From the NCBI RefSeq assembly GCF_015550595.1, contig NZ_JADNBB010000008.1, forward strand, positions 1 to 64,000: DNA of 64,000 nucleotides, written 5' to 3'. A model generated the notes under the pieces. It was not told the DNA's origin. It saw nothing but the letters and a program-made list of their open reading frames with translations, and ran no database searches. This DNA comes from Parabacteroides goldsteinii (GTDB taxonomy: Bacteria > Bacteroidota > Bacteroidia > Bacteroidales > Tannerellaceae). Shown here piece by piece: positions 25,970 through 35,900 of this stretch (its first letter is position 1; the number at the start of each line of letters is the position of its first letter). Made by a program: the position numbers and the translations under genes.

Positions 25970-28357
25970 TTAATTGCCTAAGTAGATACGGAATTTACCA
26001 TAGAATGCCCGTCCCGCTTTCTGCAAGCTGAAATTGTCATATAGCTTCTCGTCGGTGAAGTTGCGGCACTCGAAAGAGATGTTGTAACGTCCGTTCTGAA
26101 GGCTGTAAGACAAGGTCAGATTGTGAGAGAACTGGTTGGGAACTACATATTCACCTTTATTCGATCCGATGATGGAGGAATAATACGTGAAACTATGCAG
26201 ATATTGATTGTCGTATGTAAAGATCAATGTATTGCCTTTCTTCCAGAGGTTACGCCAGTAGAGCGTCACGTCAGAGTCGGCAAAACGATAGGGCAGGTTC
26301 GGCATGCGCTCTTTGTAGGCGATGTTTTCCGCACTGCTGCCGATCGCTGTTTTCTGGTTGTCGCGCACGTTCATTTGCGTATAGTTTCCTCCTACGCTCA
26401 GCCAGTTCGAGAAACTGTAACGGGCGGAGAGGTTGTATCCTTTGGTCAACACTTTCCCGTAGTTGATGTAGCTTGCAGCCTGCTTACCGCCACTCAGGTC
26501 GGTGATGTTACGCTGGATATAATCGTTGGTGTTACGGTAGATCAGACCTCCTTCGACATACAGGCCGTGCTTGCCCAGTGTCTTGTTGTAGCTGATATTC
26601 AGGTTCACGTTGTCGCTCTTCTCCGGTTTGATGCTGATGTCACCCATTTCGAGGTCTTCGTTACCGAACATCTCTTCGATAGTGGGGAGGCGGTAGGCTT
26701 TCTCGTAGGAAAGTTTCGCCTGCAATCCCGGCAGGACGAAGTAAGTACCTGCCGCACCATATCCCAGGGAGCTGACGCTGCGGGAAGTGCGGACGTATTC
26801 GGAACTCGTATTGTCGGTCGCCATCGGGCCCGCTACATACTGGTTGTAATGTTTACCGAAGACGGACAGGTTCCAGTGCTCCGACGGCATCAGACGATAC
26901 GACAGCCCGGCAATGTTCTTGCGTGTCTGCTTGTCGATGGCATCTGTGAGTTCTTCGTTGGTCAACAGCGAGGTGTTGGAACGGCGGAAAGCGGTCAGTA
27001 CATTGTTGAAAGTGAAAGAATGGGCTCGGCCCAGACGGTAATTGACCGTTACCGTACCATTCCAGTTATTGTTGTCCGACCGTGTATGCTGGTACGACTG
27101 CTCGCCACGCGAATTCATCAGATGTTTCTCGCCGCGCCAGTTATATTCGTAGGCGGAGGTGTCGATGTTGGTCGTCAGGTTCTTATTGTAATTGGCGGTA
27201 AAGACCAGGTCGAGGCCTTTGGTCAACAGGTCGCGTTTGTTGTATTCGAGTGACGGCATCAGCGAATGGCCTTTACGGTGCTTCTCACCGTAGACTGTAT
27301 TCTGGCGTACCCCGGTCTGTATTTCCTGGTACATGTTCGAATAGGTGAAGCCCAATAACAGGCGGTCCGCCCAGTTCTTGTTGACAAAGCCGACCTTTCC
27401 GATCACGGCTTCATTATGGTAGGTGTCGTTGAAACGTTTCACGCGTTCTTTGTTTTCCGTATCGAGCCGTCCGGTTTCGAAATCCTTCACCGGGGCATCC
27501 ACGTAATAATCGTTGTCCGAATAGTTCTGGAAAGCGTTGATCTCGTAGGTGAAACCGTTATCCAGCGTCTGCCCGAAGTTAACATACGATTTATGGGTAT
27601 TGAACGATCCGTAGGAATAGGAGGCATCGAGGAACCAGTTACGGCGCTTCTTATTCGTCACGATATTGACCACGCCGCCGATGGCATCCGTCCCGAAACC
27701 GACGGGGACAACGCCTTTGTAGACTTCGATGCGTTCGGCAAAATTGACGGGGATATTGTTCAGAGCAAACGAATTGCCGACCCCCTCCTGTGGTACGCCG
27801 TCGATAAACACCTTCACATGTTTTCCGCTGAAACCGTCCAGCATCAGCTGCATATCCGATCCGACACCGCCTGACTCACGGAGTTTCATCCCCGGTGCTT
27901 TCGCGAGGGCATCGCTCAGGCTCTTGGTGGAGTTCTGAAGTTCTTTGGTGTCTACCGCGATGGCGTTGAAGGCGGAACGTTTCAGACGGCTGATCCCGTT
28001 GGAGACGACGACTACTTCATCCAGTTCTTCTACCTGCGGTGAGATCGTCATGTTTTGTTTTGTGCGTTCGCCGTCGATCAGCCGGACTGCTTTCTCTACG
28101 GTCGTATAGCCGATGGCGGATACCACCAGCGTGTAATTTCCTGCGGGTGCTTTCAGATGGTAGATACCTTCTTCATTTGTCGTACCGCCGTAGTTTGTAC
28201 CTTTGAGGTAGACTGTTGCAAAATCAACTATTTCTTTTTCCGTAGATAATATCTTCCCCGAGATCATTGTTTCCCTTTGTGCATGTGCCGACATAGCTGT
28301 ACAAACAAGGGCTAACATGATTGTAAGTCCTTTAAATATCGCTTTCAATGTATTCAA
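25970..28357 (-). CDS. xusA: XusA-like TonB-dependent siderophore receptor
   Basis: Outer-membrane receptor of about 795 residues: signal peptide, carboxypeptidase-like domain (SGKILSTEKEIVDFATVYLKG), plug (NSTKSLSDALAKAPGMKLRESGG) and a 22-strand barrel with YRLPTIEEMFGNEDL and a terminal IYLGN. Start choice is uncertain. The frame is open to 28387, but the -7 element covers that end, and the first ATG (28318) leaves a poor signal peptide. A TTG at 28357 or 28348 gives a lysine-containing n-region (LKAIFKGLTIMLALVCTAMSAHAQ), so I use 28357. It heads the operon xusA-xusB-esterase-xusC-DUF5686. Confidence 0.88.
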   Translation of the reverse strand: MNTLKAIFKGLTIMLALVCTAMSAHAQRETMISGKILSTEKEIVDFATVYLKGTNYGGTTNEEGIYHLKAPAGNYTLVVSAIGYTTVEKAVRLIDGERTKQNMTISPQVEELDEVVVVSNGISRLKRSAFNAIAVDTKELQNSTKSLSDALAKAPGMKLRESGGVGSDMQLMLDGFSGKHVKVFIDGVPQEGVGNSFALNNIPVNFAERIEVYKGVVPVGFGTDAIGGVVNIVTNKKRRNWFLDASYSYGSFNTHKSYVNFGQTLDNGFTYEINAFQNYSDNDYYVDAPVKDFETGRLDTENKERVKRFNDTYHNEAVIGKVGFVNKNWADRLLLGFTYSNMYQEIQTGVRQNTVYGEKHRKGHSLMPSLEYNKRDLLTKGLDLVFTANYNKNLTTNIDTSAYEYNWRGEKHLMNSRGEQSYQHTRSDNNNWNGTVTVNYRLGRAHSFTFNNVLTAFRRSNTSLLTNEELTDAIDKQTRKNIAGLSYRLMPSEHWNLSVFGKHYNQYVAGPMATDNTSSEYVRTSRSVSSLGYGAAGTYFVLPGLQAKLSYEKAYRLPTIEEMFGNEDLEMGDISIKPEKSDNVNLNISYNKTLGKHGLYVEGGLIYRNTNDYIQRNITDLSGGKQAASYINYGKVLTKGYNLSARYSFSNWLSVGGNYTQMNVRDNQKTAIGSSAENIAYKERMPNLPYRFADSDVTLYWRNLWKKGNTLIFTYDNQYLHSFTYYSSIIGSNKGEYVVPNQFSHNLTLSYSLQNGRYNISFECRNFTDEKLYDNFSLQKAGRAFYGKFRIYLGN

Positions 28358-28384
28358 TCTTTTTACCGTTATTAAAAACCGATG

Positions 28385-28431
28385 CAAAGGTCGGGCGAAA
28401 AGGAAAGCGCATCAATCACCGATTATAGGTA
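28385..28431 (-). promoter_or_regulatory. xusA promoter with palindromic operator
   Basis: Read on the minus strand, TACCTATAATCGGTGATTG (plus coordinates 28413-28431) ends in the -33 TTG. Exactly 20 bases on is GACCTTTG (28385-28392). The arrangement is the same as at the flavodoxin, AraC and hmuY promoters. Confidence 0.65.
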
Positions 28432-28460
28432 AAAAAAGAGGGGGAAAAGGGGGGTGGGAG

Positions 28461-28476
28461 TAGCTATATGTAGGTA
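28461..28476. promoter_or_regulatory. Second operator-like palindrome upstream of xusA
   Basis: Minus-strand TACCTACATATAGCTA differs by one base from TACCTA-N4-TAGGTA. It lies 29 bases upstream of the site that overlaps the xusA -33. The stretch between them is G-rich on the plus strand. Confidence 0.5.
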
Positions 28477-28580
28477 GTAAGAATTTAAAACGATTGCCTA
28501 TTAGCACGTTAGTTCTTGACACATTAATATGTTAGCTCTTGATAAATTGTTTCAGGCCATGCAAAACACACCTCCAGCCA

Positions 28581-28632
28581 TTGCAATAAATAAAAAATAC
28601 TATCTTTGTCCCGTTACCCGCTATTGGGCAAC
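28581..28632 (+). promoter_or_regulatory. Promoter and start-site hairpin of Rpn copy 1
   Basis: TTG at 28581-28583, 17 bases, then TATCTTTG at 28601-28608 forms a promoter. Transcription should begin at or just inside the hairpin GTTACCC (28613-28619) / GGGCAAC (28626-28632). The same TATCTTTG and an even better hairpin (GTTACCC/GGGTAAC) precede the second copy near 40700, so the regulatory block travelled with the gene. Confidence 0.6.
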
Positions 28633-28654
28633 AGACCATTAAAACCATTAACAT

Positions 28655-29341
28655 ATGGAAAGATACGTGAATATCATGCTTGATGAGGGCTTTAAAACAG
28701 TCTTCGGAGTAAAGTAAGTAGCCATCGACTTTATCAATGCCGCCCTCCTGGGTGAGCGTCAGGTGAAAGACCTGACTTATCTTGATAAAGAAATCCAGCC
28801 GGAAGTAATAGAACAACGCACGGTGATCTTCGATCTCCTTTGCGAAGATGTGGACGGAAGTAAATTCATCCTGGAAATGCAGAATTGCCCGCAACGTTAT
28901 TTCTTTAACCGCGGATTCGTAATCCTGGCCGACGAGGCAACGGGTAAAACTTTGGGCGAAGTCAAACTGAAACAGATTTATCTGTCGTTCGACTTGTTCA
29001 ATTTAACAAAAGAGGAATGTAAGACTCCTCTTGAAAACACGATTTATATATTGAAGAATATGAATTTATTTGATATGTCTCCATTCAAGGAGAAAGAGGA
29101 CGCTTTTAGACGCTTGCTCGACGTGGCGAACCTCAATGCCATGACCGACCATGACCGTGCCGTCTACGAAGAGAATCTGAAGATCTACCGCGACTGGCAT
29201 GCTACGACGGAATATGCGGTGGAAAAAGCTAAAGCCGAAGAACAGCGTCGTATCGCTGCGGACTTAAAAGAGAAGGGAGTAAATATTGAAACGATTGCCC
29301 AATGTACCAGACTATCGGTAAAAGAGATCGAGGAATTGTAG
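28655..29341 (+). pseudogene. Rpn-family nuclease/transposase, degenerate copy
   Basis: A damaged copy of the gene at 39849-40676. The reading frame starts at the ATG at 28655 (residues RYVNIMLDEGFKTVFGVK), but codon 21 is TAA where the intact copy has CAA. It then continues in frame with high similarity. A second lesion is an in-frame loss of 129 bases (43 codons) after FFNRG, which removes a central part of the nuclease domain. The remaining 193-codon frame after the stop (from 28763) keeps the EMQ active-site strand and the C-terminal helices but is unlikely to be functional. Confidence 0.88.
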
Positions 29342-29366
29342 TCTCTTTTTAACTATAAAATAATTC

Positions 29367-29407
29367 ATCAGCCAGGTTGTTTAACATATAACAATCTGGC
29401 TGATTTT
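29367..29407 (+). terminator. Terminator of Rpn copy 1
   Basis: A 14-bp stem (29367-29380 with 29391-29404, one G-U pair) is followed by T residues. A very similar CAGCC..GGTTGT stem follows the intact copy at 39784-39828, so the terminator belongs to the duplicated unit. The rest of the stretch to 29703 holds only the hmuY control region. Confidence 0.75.
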
Positions 29408-29588
29408 GTATCTGCCCTTACCCTGTATTGATATTTCAATTCTTACCAGAGTTGAACTTTTGTGTATATTTTAATAGTGACCGATGGTCATTGATTCCTC
29501 TTTTGACAGGGGTAGGGGTGTAATTCGTATCATCTATATATCTATTACACACCCCTTTATTATTTCTCCCCCTCCCTTTTCCGTAAAA

Positions 29589-29604
29589 TACCTACAACTA
29601 GGTA
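29589..29604. promoter_or_regulatory. Perfect palindromic operator upstream of hmuY
   Basis: TACCTACAACTAGGTA is a perfect TACCTA-N4-TAGGTA inverted repeat, the best example in the window. It lies 16 bases upstream of the second site that abuts the hmuY -33 element. Confidence 0.65.
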
Positions 29605-29620
29605 ACATCCCTCTTTTTTA

Positions 29621-29667
29621 TACCCCTTTTTAGGGATTTCACATTCTTTCAGAAACCCGGAACTTTG
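29621..29667 (+). promoter_or_regulatory. hmuY promoter with operator-like site
   Basis: TACCCCTTTTTAGGGATTT (29621-29639) overlaps the -33 element TTTC (29637-29640). The -7 element GAACTTTG begins at 29660, 20 bases after the motif. The geometry equals that of fldA, AraC and xusA. Confidence 0.6.
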
Positions 29668-29703
29668 CGGTCAGAATATATTACTTTTAAATAATAGAAC
29701 GCA

Positions 29704-30696
29704 ATGAAAAAGAATTTTTACTTATTAGCGATGCTGCTATCCGGCTCTCTGACTATGTTTTCCGCCTGTGGCGATGATGATCCTGTCGATAATGGCGGAG
29801 GCGGCGATGATGGTGGAGGAGGTGAAGAACCGACAGAAGAAACGGTAAAGACCGCAACACTTGATGCTACAGCTTACGATAAATGGGTATATTTTAACTT
29901 GAGCGATGGCACAACCGTTACTCACGAGATAGAACCGGTAGCCGGTACGTATTCCGGTGACATTTCTGTTACTGTAATGGGAAAAGATTATGGTTCGGTT
30001 GAAGACCTGAAGCTGGAAGTCGGTCGTCTCGAAACAGATTCGGTAAGCCTGCTTTTAAAAGACTTTAATTTTGGTAACTATCAGATGGGAGACATTGCCG
30101 CCGGTGCAACGATCTCAGCCGATACTTTATGCTGGGCTCTGAATGGTGGAACCATTGTGGTGAACGGTATGAACGTTACCTGCAAAGGTGGAATTGCCGG
30201 CGATAGCATCAATCTGGTTATGACTATCCAGCCGACTGGCATGCCGATGCCTTTCGTCGCAACTTATAAAGGGATTGTAGAAAAACGTGCCGGTGTAGAT
30301 GAAACTTCTTTCAACTGGGATTTCGCTTTGCATCGTTATGATGTGAAAACAAACGGTGCTTCTGCTGTTGCTACTTCCGAAAGTGATATGGCAAAAGTTA
30401 CAGCTATCCCTTCCAGCGGCTATACCGCGGATATCAAGACGGATAGCCTGATGGTTGATTCTTCCGGTATGATGCAGAACAAGATCGGCTATGCTACTAC
30501 TGATCTGAACGAGGTGTTGACTGGTTGGATGGATCTCGATTTAAGTAATATGCCTCCTTCTTATACTATGAGCGGGGTGGTTTATGTTATCAAGCTGAAA
30601 TCGGGTGAGTATGCTAAGATCAAGTTCACCGACTATACAAACGATGATAATGTAAAAGGTCATATCACATTCTCTTACGTCTACCCATTCAAATAA
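29704..30696 (+). CDS. hmuY: HmuY-like haem-binding lipoprotein with inserted domain
   Basis: A 330-residue lipoprotein (lipobox Cys22, then an acidic Gly-rich tether). Residues 48-76 (ATLDATAYDKWVYFNLSDGT) and 200-330 (FNWDFALHRYDVKTNGAS; VVYVIKLKSGEYAKIKFTDY) look like the two ends of an HmuY fold, which scavenges haem at the cell surface and passes it to HmuR. Between them, residues about 78-190 resemble a calycin/lipocalin-like beta domain (GTYSGDISVTVMGK to ATYKG). HmuY is normally about 200 residues, so this is an enlarged version. It is the first gene of the hmu operon. Confidence 0.8.
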   Translation: MKKNFYLLAMLLSGSLTMFSACGDDDPVDNGGGGDDGGGGEEPTEETVKTATLDATAYDKWVYFNLSDGTTVTHEIEPVAGTYSGDISVTVMGKDYGSVEDLKLEVGRLETDSVSLLLKDFNFGNYQMGDIAAGATISADTLCWALNGGTIVVNGMNVTCKGGIAGDSINLVMTIQPTGMPMPFVATYKGIVEKRAGVDETSFNWDFALHRYDVKTNGASAVATSESDMAKVTAIPSSGYTADIKTDSLMVDSSGMMQNKIGYATTDLNEVLTGWMDLDLSNMPPSYTMSGVVYVIKLKSGEYAKIKFTDYTNDDNVKGHITFSYVYPFK

Positions 30697-30714
30697 CGAA
30701 CACTCCTTTCTTAT

Positions 30715-32883
30715 ATGAAAACAACATTATTGATCCTTGCATCAATACTGATATGCGGAAACCTGTCGGCGCGTGAAACGCCCCGGCAGGTTTCCGGTCG
30801 TGTTACCGATGAGAACGGCGAGACCTTACCCTACGCCAACATCCTGGTAAAAGGCACGACTCACGGTACGGCTTCCGACTTGAATGGGAACTACCGCCTG
30901 GAGATTACAAAACCGGGTGAATATAATCTCATTGTCAAATACGCCGGCTTTGCCCCCTTCGAGCAGCGCGTCTTCCTGAGTAACGACACAACGATAAACT
31001 TCCGCCTCAAAGAGGATGCCCTCAACCTGAATGAGGTAACGGTGACGGCCACCCGTACCCCGAAGCTCCTGAAAGATGCCCCTGTCATCACCCGTGTGAT
31101 TACCTCGGAAGATATAAGGAAGGTCAATGCCGTTACCGTACAGGATCTGCTGGAAACGGAATTGCCCGGCCTGGAGTTTACCCGCGAAATGGACGGGCAG
31201 ACGGCTATCCATATGCAGGGGATGAGCGGGAAGTATGTACTTTTCCTTATCGACGGCGAACGTATGGCGGGCGAGACATTGAACAACGTCGATTACAACC
31301 GCCTCAATGCAGAGAACATCGAACGCATCGAGATCGTGAAAGGAGCGGCTTCGGCTCTTTATGGCTCCAATGCGATTGGCGGTGTTGTCAATATCATAAC
31401 GAAAGAGGCTTCCAAGCCCTGGTCGGTCAACGTGAACGGTTCGTATGGCTTCGGTGCCAAAAATGACAAGGCAAGCTATGCCGAGCAACGTTACGGAACG
31501 ACTGTCGGTGCGAAGAAAGATAAAGTCAGCAGCCTGACATCCTTTACCTACAAAAAGAAGGATACATATCTGTTGACGGATACGACCGGTAAAGAAACAG
31601 CGATCAACGGGGGATACGATATCAATGTGAACGAGAAACTGACATGGAAGGCGACGGACCGTATTGTCTTCACCGGGAAAGGCGGTTTTTATACCCGCAA
31701 GATCGACAACTATAATGAAAAGGTGAAAGACCGCTATCGTAATTTTAATGGTAGCGTGCGGATGAATTATCTGATTACCGACAAGCAGAATCTTGATGTA
31801 TCTTATCTGATCGACCGGTATAATAAATATGATTATTACGAAAAGAAGGATGTCGATTCATTGAATTACCGGAATACGCAACAGACGGCACGGGCACAAT
31901 ACAGCTATTCTTTCACACCCGGCAATACCCTGACAGGCGGCGCGGAGTATTTTCGGGATGAGTTGATGTCGTATCAGTTTTCCGGCGGTGCACATTCTAT
32001 CGAAGATTATATCCTTTATGCACAGCACGACTTTAATGTCACTGAACAGTTTAACCTGGTGTATGGCGCACGCATGGACTATTATTCGTCTTTCGGTGCG
32101 CATGTCAGCCCGAACGTTTCACTGATGTATAAGTTGAAGCCGATGACATTCCGTACTTCCTATTCGCGTGGTTTTCGTGCCCCGTCGTTGAAGGAAATGT
32201 GGACGGACTGGGATATGGGCGGTATGGGTTGGTTTACCGTTTACGGCAATCCCGACCTGAAGCCGGAGATCAGCGATAATATAACGTTATCTGCCGAATA
32301 TACACGCGATCGTGTTAATCTGTCCGTGGTAGGATATTACAATCAGATCAGCGACAAGATCGCTTCTCTTTATCAGGCAGGGAAGACACCGGCGGAGAAA
32401 GATACTTCTTTCTATACCAACATCGATAAATCGAAGCTGGCAGGTCTGGATGTCAACCTGGCCGTCAAATGTCCGTATGGCTTCACCGTAAAAACGGCTT
32501 ATGCCTATGTACATGAAGATATGAAACAGGATGGTGTAAATGTATCTTCCACCCGTCCGCATTCGGCCACACTGGGTATTAATTACGAACTGTCGAAGAA
32601 GAATTATAATCTGAATGTTGCGGTAAACGGTCGTTTCCTCGGCAAGTTGGATACGAATGAGGCAAGCAGTACAGGTTCATCCTATACTCCTGTGCATTAT
32701 CCCGGCTATCAGACATGGAAGATGACGATCTCGCAACGTTTGTATCGCGCTTACCTCCTTCAGGTAACCGTAGATAATATTTTTAATTATAAACCGAAGT
32801 ATTATTCTTCCAACTCGCCGATCTCACCGGGTACGACCTGTATGATCGGACTATCCGTAAACATCGACGAAATATTCCGATAG
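30715..32883 (+). CDS. hmuR: HmuR-like TonB-dependent haem receptor
   Basis: Outer-membrane haem/haemoprotein receptor, 722 residues. It has a signal peptide (1-19), a carboxypeptidase-like domain (about 25-110), a plug (about 115-230, with VEIVKGAASALYGSNAIGGVVNI), and the barrel. The barrel has FRAPSLKEMW (about 487) and NPDLKPE (about 512), the FRAP/NPDL pair typical of haem receptors. It lies 18 bases after hmuY and 28 before hmuS, so the operon is continuous. Confidence 0.92.
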   Translation: MKTTLLILASILICGNLSARETPRQVSGRVTDENGETLPYANILVKGTTHGTASDLNGNYRLEITKPGEYNLIVKYAGFAPFEQRVFLSNDTTINFRLKEDALNLNEVTVTATRTPKLLKDAPVITRVITSEDIRKVNAVTVQDLLETELPGLEFTREMDGQTAIHMQGMSGKYVLFLIDGERMAGETLNNVDYNRLNAENIERIEIVKGAASALYGSNAIGGVVNIITKEASKPWSVNVNGSYGFGAKNDKASYAEQRYGTTVGAKKDKVSSLTSFTYKKKDTYLLTDTTGKETAINGGYDINVNEKLTWKATDRIVFTGKGGFYTRKIDNYNEKVKDRYRNFNGSVRMNYLITDKQNLDVSYLIDRYNKYDYYEKKDVDSLNYRNTQQTARAQYSYSFTPGNTLTGGAEYFRDELMSYQFSGGAHSIEDYILYAQHDFNVTEQFNLVYGARMDYYSSFGAHVSPNVSLMYKLKPMTFRTSYSRGFRAPSLKEMWTDWDMGGMGWFTVYGNPDLKPEISDNITLSAEYTRDRVNLSVVGYYNQISDKIASLYQAGKTPAEKDTSFYTNIDKSKLAGLDVNLAVKCPYGFTVKTAYAYVHEDMKQDGVNVSSTRPHSATLGINYELSKKNYNLNVAVNGRFLGKLDTNEASSTGSSYTPVHYPGYQTWKMTISQRLYRAYLLQVTVDNIFNYKPKYYSSNSPISPGTTCMIGLSVNIDEIFR

Positions 32884-32911
32884 AATTCAACAAACAACAA
32901 ACCAATAAATA

Positions 32912-35900
32912 ATGAAACGGAAATTGATTATTACAGGAGCACTGGTAGCTTTCGCATTGATCGCGTGGCTGATCTGGGCGAAGGTGGCCGGCACGACAAA
33001 GGTCGCTCTTGTAAACTTCCCCAACTATCAGGTTGCCCGAATGGCAAAATCCCTGGATAATGGTTTTATCGACCTGAAACAATTGTCGATCGACGATTTC
33101 GACAAGTTAAATCGCTACGATGCGATCCTGATCTTCGGTATGGGTATCCGGATGACAGACGAACATCGTGCAGTACTGGAGAAGCTGAAGGAAAAGAATG
33201 TACCTGTCTTCTCGACAGCCGTAACCGATCCGGTAAACAATATCAGCAGTCTCGATTCCGTCAGCAACAAGCGGGTGGCGGATTATCTTTCGAACGGCGG
33301 TTCCGTCAACTACCGCAGCCTGTTCAACTATATCCGTAAGGACCTGACAGGAAAGAGTGCCTTCACCGGAGAGATACAAGAGCCGGTGGAGATCAGCTCC
33401 GATGTCCTGTTTCATCTGGACGATGAACGGGTATTCGAAACCGTTGCCGATTTCGAGAAGTATTACAAAGAAAAAGGCTTCTATAAAGAGAATGCGCCGA
33501 AAGTAGCCCTTATCGTCGGAATGGCAGGCCCGTTCGATACGAATAAGGATCACCTCGACTCCCTGATCGTCAGCCTCGAACAGCGGAATATGAATGTGTA
33601 TCCTGTTTCCGGTTTTGCCGGTCGCCTGAAGATGCTGGAAGAGATCGATCCGGCAGCCGTTATTTATATGCCTCACGGACGTTTGTTGATGGGGCAGGGG
33701 GAGAAAGCGGTGGAATGGCTGAAAGCGCATAACGTCCCGATGTTCTGCCCGGTCACTATCAACGATACGTACGACAACTGGATGGCAGACAAGCGCGGTA
33801 TGGCGGGCGGCTTTATGAGCCAGAGCATCGTGATGCCCGAACTGGATGGCGGCATTGTCCCGTTTGCCCTCAATGCGCAGTTTATCGATAAAGACGGATT
33901 GTATCTCTTTAAGAATATTCCCGGTCGCCTGGCGCAGTTCACCGATATGGTATCCAACTATCTGCACCTGCAGACCCTGCCGAACAAAGATAAGAAAGTA
34001 GCTATCTATTATTATAAAGGCCCGGGCAAGAACGCCATGACGGCAGCCGGCCTTGAAGTAGTCCCTTCTCTGTATAACTTCCTGAAGAAATTGAAGGCGG
34101 AGGGCTACGACCTCTCCGGTTTGCCTGCAACGGAAAAGGCTTTCGAAGCCCTGATCAACGAACAGGGCCCGGTGTTTAATGCCTATGCCGAAGGTAACAT
34201 TCAGAAGTACCTGAACTCCGGTTATCCGGCTTGGGTAACCTCTCCCCAATACAGTATGTGGCTGGAAGATATATTGACTCCGGCTATGCTCGATACACTG
34301 GTCAACAAGCATGGAAGAGGTCTGGGTGACTTCTACACGAAAGAAGTGGACGGTATCGAACAGATCGCTGTCACTCGTATCGACCTGGGTAACGTGGTAC
34401 TGCTTCCCCAGCCGACACAGGGCACAGGTGATAACTCTTTCGCTGCTGTTCACGGTTCGAACGAGATACCTCCCCATCATTATATCGCCTCCTACCTTTG
34501 GGTACAGAAAGATTTTAAGGCCGATGCCATGATCCACTTCGGAACGCACGGCAGCCTCGAATTTATCCCCGGCAAGCAGGTTGCCCTCTCATCCGACGAC
34601 TGGACCGATCGCCTGGTAGGTTCGCTTCCGCATTTCTATCTCTACACCATCAGCGATGTAGGTGAAGGTCTGATAGCCAAACGCCGCAGTTATGCCGCGA
34701 CGATTTCTCACCTCACGCCGCCTTTCATCGAAACCGGTCTTCGTCGTGAAGTGGACGATCTATTGAACGACATCAAGCGTTACCTCGCAACCGACTTGCG
34801 CGACGAATCTCTGAACCTGAAGATCAAGAACAAAGCGATCAGTATGGGTTTACATCGTGACCTGCAACTCGACAGCATTCGTACACAAGCCTATACTGAC
34901 GTTGAGATCGAGAAGATCGAGAACTTCGCAGAAGAGCTATGTGCCGAAAAGATCGTCGGCGGTCAATATACGTTGGGCGTTCCGTACGAAGAATCGAAGA
35001 TCGCCTCTTCCGTAAAACTAATGTGCACGGAACCGATCGCATACAGCCTGGCAAATCTCGATGAGGTACAGAAGAAAGTAACCCGCAAGCAAATCGAAAA
35101 TAAAGCATTCTTCAACGAACACTACCTGGGTAAAGCACAACAAGCCGTAATACGGGTGATGGCAAATCCTGCCCTGGCAAACGATGCCGCTCTCTTGGCA
35201 CAACTGGGTGTCTCTCCCGAAACGGTAGCAAAAGCTCAGATGATCAAGAAAGCTTCCGAACCGAAGATGAACCGGATGATGGCCATGATGATGTCGAAGA
35301 TGACAGAAGAGGCCAAAGACGGCAAGAAGCCGAAGATGGGGCACGGCCACCCTGCCGGTATCCCTAAAACCGGAAAGATGCCCGACTCCGTAAAGAAGAT
35401 GCTCGAAGAGAAAATGAAAGGCGAACATAAACCAATCGGCGGTGCTAGCGGAGCCTCCCAGCAGATGGATACCGTTACCCGCGAACAGGTTTTATTCTCT
35501 AACGCCGTTTTAGATATCCAGCATGCTATCCAGAACGTAAATAACTACCGCGAATACCTGCGTAACAGTCCCCAGATGGAACTGGACGGCTTCATCAATG
35601 CACTGAATGGTCATTACGTAGCCCCCAGCCCGGGTGGCGATGTGATCTCCGATCCCAACGTATTACCTACCGGACGTAACCTTTACGGTATCAATGCCGA
35701 AGCCACTCCGACCCCCGCAGCCTGGGAGAAAGGAAAAGAAATGGCGAATATCCTGTTAGCCGAACATGCCAAAGCGCATGGCGGGGCAACACCTCAAAAG
35801 GTCAGCTTCACCCTTTGGTCGGGCAGCTTCATCGAAAGCGAAGGAGCGACGATCGGTGAGATCCTTTACCTGTTGGGAGTTGAGCCTATCCGCGACCAGT

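Noticed and set aside
28763-29341. A complete 192-residue protein starting after the stop codon of Rpn copy 1
   Set aside because: Comparison with the intact copy shows it is the tail of a gene with a nonsense codon and an internal deletion, so it is reported as a pseudogene.
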